Source: Bacteroidales bacterium UBA4621 (GTDB lineage: Bacteria; Bacteroidota; Bacteroidia; Bacteroidales; Paludibacteraceae). Taken from it: a stretch of 9,381 nucleotides of DNA. How positions within the stretch are numbered: the first letter of the stretch is position 1; every line of letters begins with the position of its first letter. The notes below the pieces were generated by a model. That model searched no databases, was not told the origin of the DNA, and worked only from the letters and a program-made list of their open reading frames with translations. Position numbers and translations under genes: made by a program. The stretch is taken from NCBI GenBank assembly GCA_002387325.1, contig DGIN01000063.1:1-9381 (forward strand), in the 5' to 3' direction. Of the stretch, positions 6,567 through 9,381 are shown piece after piece.

Positions 6567-7298
6567 ATGAGATATACAAGATGTTTTTTCTTGATTATGC
6601 TGATTGTCTGCTTTGTTGCATGCGGTCCGAAAACGCCTACAGTCGCCGAGCGCCGTGCGGAAAAGCGTCAACAGGACAGTATCGCCCTTGCAGAGCAGGA
6701 ACGCTCTATAGCGTATTATGATTCGCTCTATCAGACTCTTCTGCCTGTTGCAGACTCGCTGCTCAAAGAGTTCCAATATGACAAGAATGAGAAATATGAG
6801 CAGAAGGGCAAATATGTGCATCGCTTGCTCCGCAGCACACAGAACACCCGGCGGAATTATATCCAAGCCTATGTAAAGGACGATGCGACCACGGAGGTCA
6901 AGTTTTTCTACTATGGTGCCAAACAGGCAGATTTGCAGGAGGTTATTCTCACTTCCGACAGTATGTCAGACACTTTTCGTGGCTCCACTCACGCTTTTGA
7001 AGCAGAGGGGTGGCACGAGACTCTTACGCTGGGGCAGGACGATGCTATCCGCTGCCTGAATTTTATAGATGTCTATTCCGCTGCACGTGTACGTGTCTGT
7101 CTGAGCGGCAACCGGTCTCGTGCGGTGTTCTATCTTTCCGACAAGGATAAACGTGCCCTTATCAGTACTTATCTGTTAGGTATTACTATGCGCGACATCC
7201 GCGACCTTGAAAACCGTATCCGCATCACGTCTCTCCAGATAGAGAAATACCGGAAACGCCTTGCGAATGTTGGAGAACCAAACAAGGGTCAGGAATAA
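6567..7298 (+). CDS. Hypothetical lipoprotein
   Basis: A 243-residue protein I do not recognise. The ATG at 6567 gives a compact lipoprotein signal (basic MRYTR, hydrophobic core, lipobox FVAC with Cys19); a longer in-frame start at TTG 6516 lies inside the promoter and is rejected. After the lipid anchor, residues ~25-60 (VAERRAEKRQQDSIALAEQER) are highly charged and likely helical or coiled-coil, the middle third is mixed and probably beta-rich (TTEVKFFYYGAKQ, ARVRVCLSG, RAVFYLSD), and the C-terminus (~205-235, RDIRDLENRIRITSLQIEKYRKR) is again a likely coiled coil. The residue after the anchor Cys is Gly, so outer-membrane delivery is possible but inner- versus outer-leaflet placement is not decided. 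It is monocistronic, with its own promoter and the convergent terminator at 7423-7456. No function is proposed. Confidence 0.85.
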   Translation: MRYTRCFFLIMLIVCFVACGPKTPTVAERRAEKRQQDSIALAEQERSIAYYDSLYQTLLPVADSLLKEFQYDKNEKYEQKGKYVHRLLRSTQNTRRNYIQAYVKDDATTEVKFFYYGAKQADLQEVILTSDSMSDTFRGSTHAFEAEGWHETLTLGQDDAIRCLNFIDVYSAARVRVCLSGNRSRAVFYLSDKDKRALISTYLLGITMRDIRDLENRIRITSLQIEKYRKRLANVGEPNKGQE

Positions 7299-7322
7299 GA
7301 AAGTACGATACAAAAAGAGGGT

Positions 7323-7375
7323 GTCTAATAAGTCTAATAAACAAGTCTGCCGACTTGACCGTGGACGGGGCGTCC
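7323..7375. other. Tandem 9-mer and two adjacent small hairpins in the 3' region of the lipoprotein gene
   Basis: GTCTAATAA is repeated head-to-tail (7323-7331, 7332-7340). Two perfect inverted repeats follow: CAAGTC-TGCC-GACTTG (7342-7357) and GGACG-GGG-CGTCC (7363-7375). They lie between the lipoprotein stop and the terminator, so they would be in the 3' UTR. Neither is followed by a T-tract. Function is unknown; they may stabilise the mRNA end or be the relic of an inserted element. Confidence 0.5.
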
Positions 7376-7422
7376 GCGTCTCCGACTCTACATATATAAT
7401 TTTACGGAAAAACGACATTGAA

Positions 7423-7456
7423 AAGAGGCTGCCTACACTTTGTCAGGCAGCCTCTT
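7423..7456. terminator. Bidirectional terminator between convergent units
   Basis: AAGAGGCTGCCT (7423-7434) and AGGCAGCCTCTT (7445-7456) are perfect 12-bp arms around a 10-nt loop. The minus-strand copy is followed by more Ts (complement of 7421-7424); the plus-strand copy ends in CTCTTCTTGT, a weaker U-tract. It lies 20 nt beyond the GGGtGRT stop and about 125 nt beyond the lipoprotein stop, so it most clearly serves the minus-strand operon and probably both. Confidence 0.9.
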
Positions 7457-7476
7457 CTTGTATATAAGTACCGAAA

Positions 7477-8487
7477 TTACTTGTTCAGAGCCAGGGCTAC
7501 GTTTACGGCGCAAGCCACGGTGCAACCTACCATCGGGTTGTTGCCGATACCGAGGAAGCCCATCATCTCCACGTGTGCAGGTACAGAAGAGGAACCGGCA
7601 AACTGTGCATCGCTGTGCATACGTCCCATCGTGTCGGTCATACCGTATGAAGCAGGACCTGCAGCCATGTTATCGGGGTGCAAGGTACGGCCGGTACCAC
7701 CACCCGAAGCCACCGAGAAATACGGTTTGCCTGCCAGGATACGCTCTTTCTTGTACGTACCTGCTACGGGGTGCTGGAAGCGGGTCGGGTTGGTAGAGTT
7801 ACCTGTGATGGATACATCTACGTTCTCGTGCCACATGATAGCCACGCCTTCGCGTACATCGTCTGCACCGTAGCAGTTCACTTTTGCACGCGGACCATTG
7901 GAGTAAGCCTTGCGGCGTACCTCTTTCAGTTCTCCCGTATAGTAGTTGAATTCAGTTTGTACGTAGGTGAAGCCGTTGATACGGCTGATGATCATAGCAG
8001 CGTCTTTTCCCAGACCGTTCAGAATGATGCGGAGCGGTGTTTTGCGCACTTTGTTTGCCATTTCGGCAATCTTGATAGCACCCTCAGCAGCAGCGAAGGA
8101 TTCGTGTCCTGCCAAGAAAGCGAAGCACTGTGTCTCCTCTCGGAGCAGACGTGCAGCGAGGTTGCCGTGTCCGAGACCTACTTTGCGGTCGTCAGCCACC
8201 GAACCGGGGATACAGAATGCCTGCAGCCCGATACCGATAGCCTCTGCAGCGTCAGCAGCGTTTTTGCAACCTTTTTTCAGTGCGATAGCACTACCTACCA
8301 CATACGCCCATTTTGCGTTCTCGAAGCAGATACGCTGGGTTTCCTCACACGTGAGGTAGGGGTCCAAACCATATTGTTCGCAAATCTGATTTGCTTCTTC
8401 AATGCTCTTAATGCCATTGGCATTCAAGGCTGCCAAGATTTGTTTCTCGCGACGATCTTGGCTTTCAAATTGAACCGGACGAATCAT
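7477..8487 (-). CDS. GGGtGRT protein
   Basis: A 336-residue cytosolic protein of the family named for its GGGTGRT motif, found here at residues 262-268 (ASGGGTGRTLHPDNMAAGPAS). Other conserved-looking blocks are GLGHGNLAARLLREETQCFAFLAGHES (~104-130) and the C-terminal GIGNNPMVGCTVACAVNVALA (~313-333), which carries Cys322 and Cys326. Nine cysteines in all (36, 47, 54, 74, 92, 121, 205, 322, 326) would suit a metal or thiol role, but the biochemical function is not established. I chose the ATG at 8487 because AAAGGAG (complement of 8495-8501) lies 7 nt upstream and the length then fits the family; longer in-frame extensions only overlap the upstream gene. It starts 4 nt after the stop of the Fe-S scaffold gene and its RBS overlaps the end of that gene, so the two are likely coupled and functionally linked. 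Confidence 0.93.
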   Translation of the reverse strand: MIRPVQFESQDRREKQILAALNANGIKSIEEANQICEQYGLDPYLTCEETQRICFENAKWAYVVGSAIALKKGCKNAADAAEAIGIGLQAFCIPGSVADDRKVGLGHGNLAARLLREETQCFAFLAGHESFAAAEGAIKIAEMANKVRKTPLRIILNGLGKDAAMIISRINGFTYVQTEFNYYTGELKEVRRKAYSNGPRAKVNCYGADDVREGVAIMWHENVDVSITGNSTNPTRFQHPVAGTYKKERILAGKPYFSVASGGGTGRTLHPDNMAAGPASYGMTDTMGRMHSDAQFAGSSSVPAHVEMMGFLGIGNNPMVGCTVACAVNVALALNK

Positions 8488-8501
8488 AGTCTTACTCCTT
8501 T
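8488..8501 (-). promoter_or_regulatory. Strong Shine-Dalgarno of the GGGtGRT gene, overlapping the upstream stop
   Basis: On the minus strand AAAGGAG (complement of 8495-8501) lies 7 nt before the ATG and is embedded in the last codons (Lys-Glu) of the scaffold gene, whose TAA occupies 8492-8494. It is the clearest Shine-Dalgarno in the window. It fixes the start and implies translational coupling, because ribosomes finishing the first gene cover this site. Confidence 0.85.
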
Positions 8502-9193
8502 CTTGGGTCAATAGATTTAACTGCGCCCTGCTCTTTGGTCGTACGACCATAAGTGCCGGTAACTTGTTTGAGGGCCTCGTCAGCGGGTACGCCTTTTTTG
8601 ACAGCGTCCATAAACTTGCCCATATGTACATATTCGTAGCCGCACACCTCGTTGTCCTCGTCGAGGAATTGTTTGGTGATGTAGCCTTCGGTCAGTTGCA
8701 GGTAGCGTACTCCTTTCAGTTTGGTGGAGAAGAGCGTACCGTTCTGGCTTACCATCCCTTTGCCGAGGTCTTCCAAGCCTGCACCGATAGCCAGTCCGCC
8801 TTCGGAGAAAGCCGATTGGCTGCGTCCGTAAACGATTTGGAGGAACAGTTCACGCATAGCGGTGTTGATAGCATCGCAGACGAGGTCGGTATTCAATGCC
8901 TCAAGGATTGTCTTTCCGGGAAGGATTTCTGCTGCCATAGCGGCGGAGTGTGTCATACCCGAGCATCCGGTGGTCTCGATGAGAGCCTCTTCGATGATGC
9001 CGTCTTTTACATTCAGTGTCAGTTTGCAGGCCCCCTGTTGGGGAGCGCACCAACCCACACCGTGTGTCAAACCTGAAATGTCTTTGATTTCGGTAGCCTT
9101 CACCCACTTGCCCTCTTCCGGGATGGGTGCCGGTCCGTGCTTCGGACCTTTGGCTACAACGCACATTTCTTGTACTTCTTTACTGTAAATCAT
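8492..9193 (-). CDS. NifU/IscU-like iron-sulfur cluster assembly scaffold protein
   Basis: A 233-residue protein with a NifU N-terminal-like (IscU-fold) domain. Three features fit the scaffold cysteines: GWCAPQQGACKL (Cys49, Cys56), ETTGCSGMTHSAAMAAE (Cys77, in the GCxxxxxxA context of IscU) and LVCDAINTA (Cys106). A further Cys is at 184. The protein is longer than IscU (about 125-130 residues): a C-terminal region of roughly 110 residues with no NifU Fe-S-ferredoxin or Nfu cysteine pattern follows. Cluster assembly is the expected role by family; this branch, paired with GGGtGRT proteins, is not characterised. No IscS/SufS desulfurase lies in the window. The ATG at 9193 has no Shine-Dalgarno, and the predicted leader is about 55 nt. 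It is the first gene of the minus-strand operon. Confidence 0.88.
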   Translation of the reverse strand: MIYSKEVQEMCVVAKGPKHGPAPIPEEGKWVKATEIKDISGLTHGVGWCAPQQGACKLTLNVKDGIIEEALIETTGCSGMTHSAAMAAEILPGKTILEALNTDLVCDAINTAMRELFLQIVYGRSQSAFSEGGLAIGAGLEDLGKGMVSQNGTLFSTKLKGVRYLQLTEGYITKQFLDEDNEVCGYEYVHMGKFMDAVKKGVPADEALKQVTGTYGRTTKEQGAVKSIDPRKE

Positions 9194-9253
9194 GTTTATT
9201 GTGGTTTATTGTATTGTTTATATTTTGGCAATACCCAAAAACTTTTTACCCCG

Positions 9254-9285
9254 CAAAGATACGGCGATTTTTTGAAATACACAAC
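9254..9285 (-). promoter_or_regulatory. Promoter of the scaffold-GGGtGRT operon
   Basis: On the minus strand GTTG (complement of 9282-9285), a 20-nt spacer and TATCTTTG (complement of 9254-9261) give the same layout as the three plus-strand promoters. The start is expected near 9248. A perfect inverted repeat overlaps the -33 element and spacer. Confidence 0.75.
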
Positions 9286-9295
9286 AAAAAATCGC
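9264..9295. promoter_or_regulatory. Perfect 10-bp inverted repeat in the operon promoter (candidate operator)
   Basis: GCGATTTTTT (9264-9273) and AAAAAATCGC (9286-9295) are perfect complementary arms separated by 12 nt that hold the -33 element. The centre-to-centre spacing of the arms is 22 nt, about two helical turns, as for a dimeric repressor. A second, overlapping inverted repeat TCGCAAA (9292-9298)/TTTGCGA (9312-9318) lies just upstream. The regulator is unknown. Confidence 0.6.
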
Positions 9296-9343
9296 AAAAC
9301 GCCTACTTCACTTTGCGAAATGATTCGGCAGTCTTCTTATACA

Positions 9344-9381
9344 GATTGCTGAACAACCCGTTAATAACCCGTTAATAACCC
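9344..9381 (+). repeat. Second 11-bp tandem repeat array with the same leader, running off the window
   Basis: CCCGTTAATAA occurs at 9357-9367 and 9368-9378, and a third copy begins at 9379. The leader GATTGCTGAACAACCCG (9344-9360) differs at one base from the leader of the array at 3025-3041. The unit differs from the first array's CCCGATAATCA at two positions. It lies upstream of the scaffold operon promoter. The array's full length is not visible. Confidence 0.88.

Noticed and set aside
7315..7340. Possible insertion-sequence end (GAGGGTGTCTAATAA)
   Set aside because: It vaguely resembles some insertion-sequence termini, but no matching inverted end, target duplication or transposase is present.
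7261..7467. 68-codon plus-strand ORF overlapping the end of the lipoprotein gene
   Set aside because: It overlaps the upstream gene in another frame, is very basic, and runs through the hairpins and the convergent terminator stem.
7678..8514. 278-codon plus-strand ORF opposite the GGGtGRT gene
   Set aside because: It is the antisense shadow of a strongly supported gene with RBS, family motif and terminator; no promoter or domain supports it.
1..9381. CRISPR array, tRNA or rRNA genes
   Set aside because: No spaced direct repeats of CRISPR size and no tRNA-like cloverleaf or rRNA sequence were seen; the 11-bp arrays have no spacers.

Overview
The window looks like a chromosomal segment of a Bacteroidota bacterium, almost certainly order Bacteroidales. 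The evidence is a SusD/RagB outer-membrane lipoprotein, a GldF-type ABC permease, a GGGtGRT-family protein, secreted multidomain proteins with a Bacteroidales-type C-terminal tail, and promoters of the Bacteroidota type (xTTG, 20 nt, TAnnTTTG) in front of several genes with little Shine-Dalgarno signal. The species cannot be named from the sequence.

Bases 1-4942 form a plus-strand surface/nutrient-uptake block. It starts inside a very large secreted protein: the end of a beta-helix, a purple-acid-phosphatase-like Fn3 domain, a calcineurin-type metallophosphoesterase, Ig/Fn3-like and carbohydrate-binding-like modules, and a C-terminal tail motif. A SusD-like lipoprotein follows. No SusC partner is visible. 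The junction between the two genes carries an 11-bp tandem repeat that supplies the last codons and the stop of the first gene. Nine bases after the susD stop, in the same frame, lies a 26-codon ORF that encodes little more than a C-terminal tail motif. A strong terminator closes the block.

Bases 4964-6205 hold gldF and a YfcE/MJ0936-type phosphoesterase, one base apart, under a promoter whose -7 box lies almost against the gldF start codon. Bases 6206-6566 contain no protein gene. They hold a promoter plus hairpin terminator enclosing about 90 nt without an ATG (a candidate small RNA), then the promoter of an unrecognised lipoprotein gene (6567-7298).

A 12-bp perfect inverted repeat at 7423-7456 serves as a convergent terminator between the lipoprotein gene and a two-gene minus-strand operon. 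That operon (9193 down to 7477) encodes a NifU/IscU-like Fe-S scaffold protein followed by a GGGtGRT protein, with a 4-nt gap and overlapping RBS. Its promoter contains a perfect 10-bp inverted repeat that looks like an operator. The right edge ends in a second 11-bp tandem array whose leading flank is nearly identical to that of the first array, so the two belong to one dispersed repeat family.
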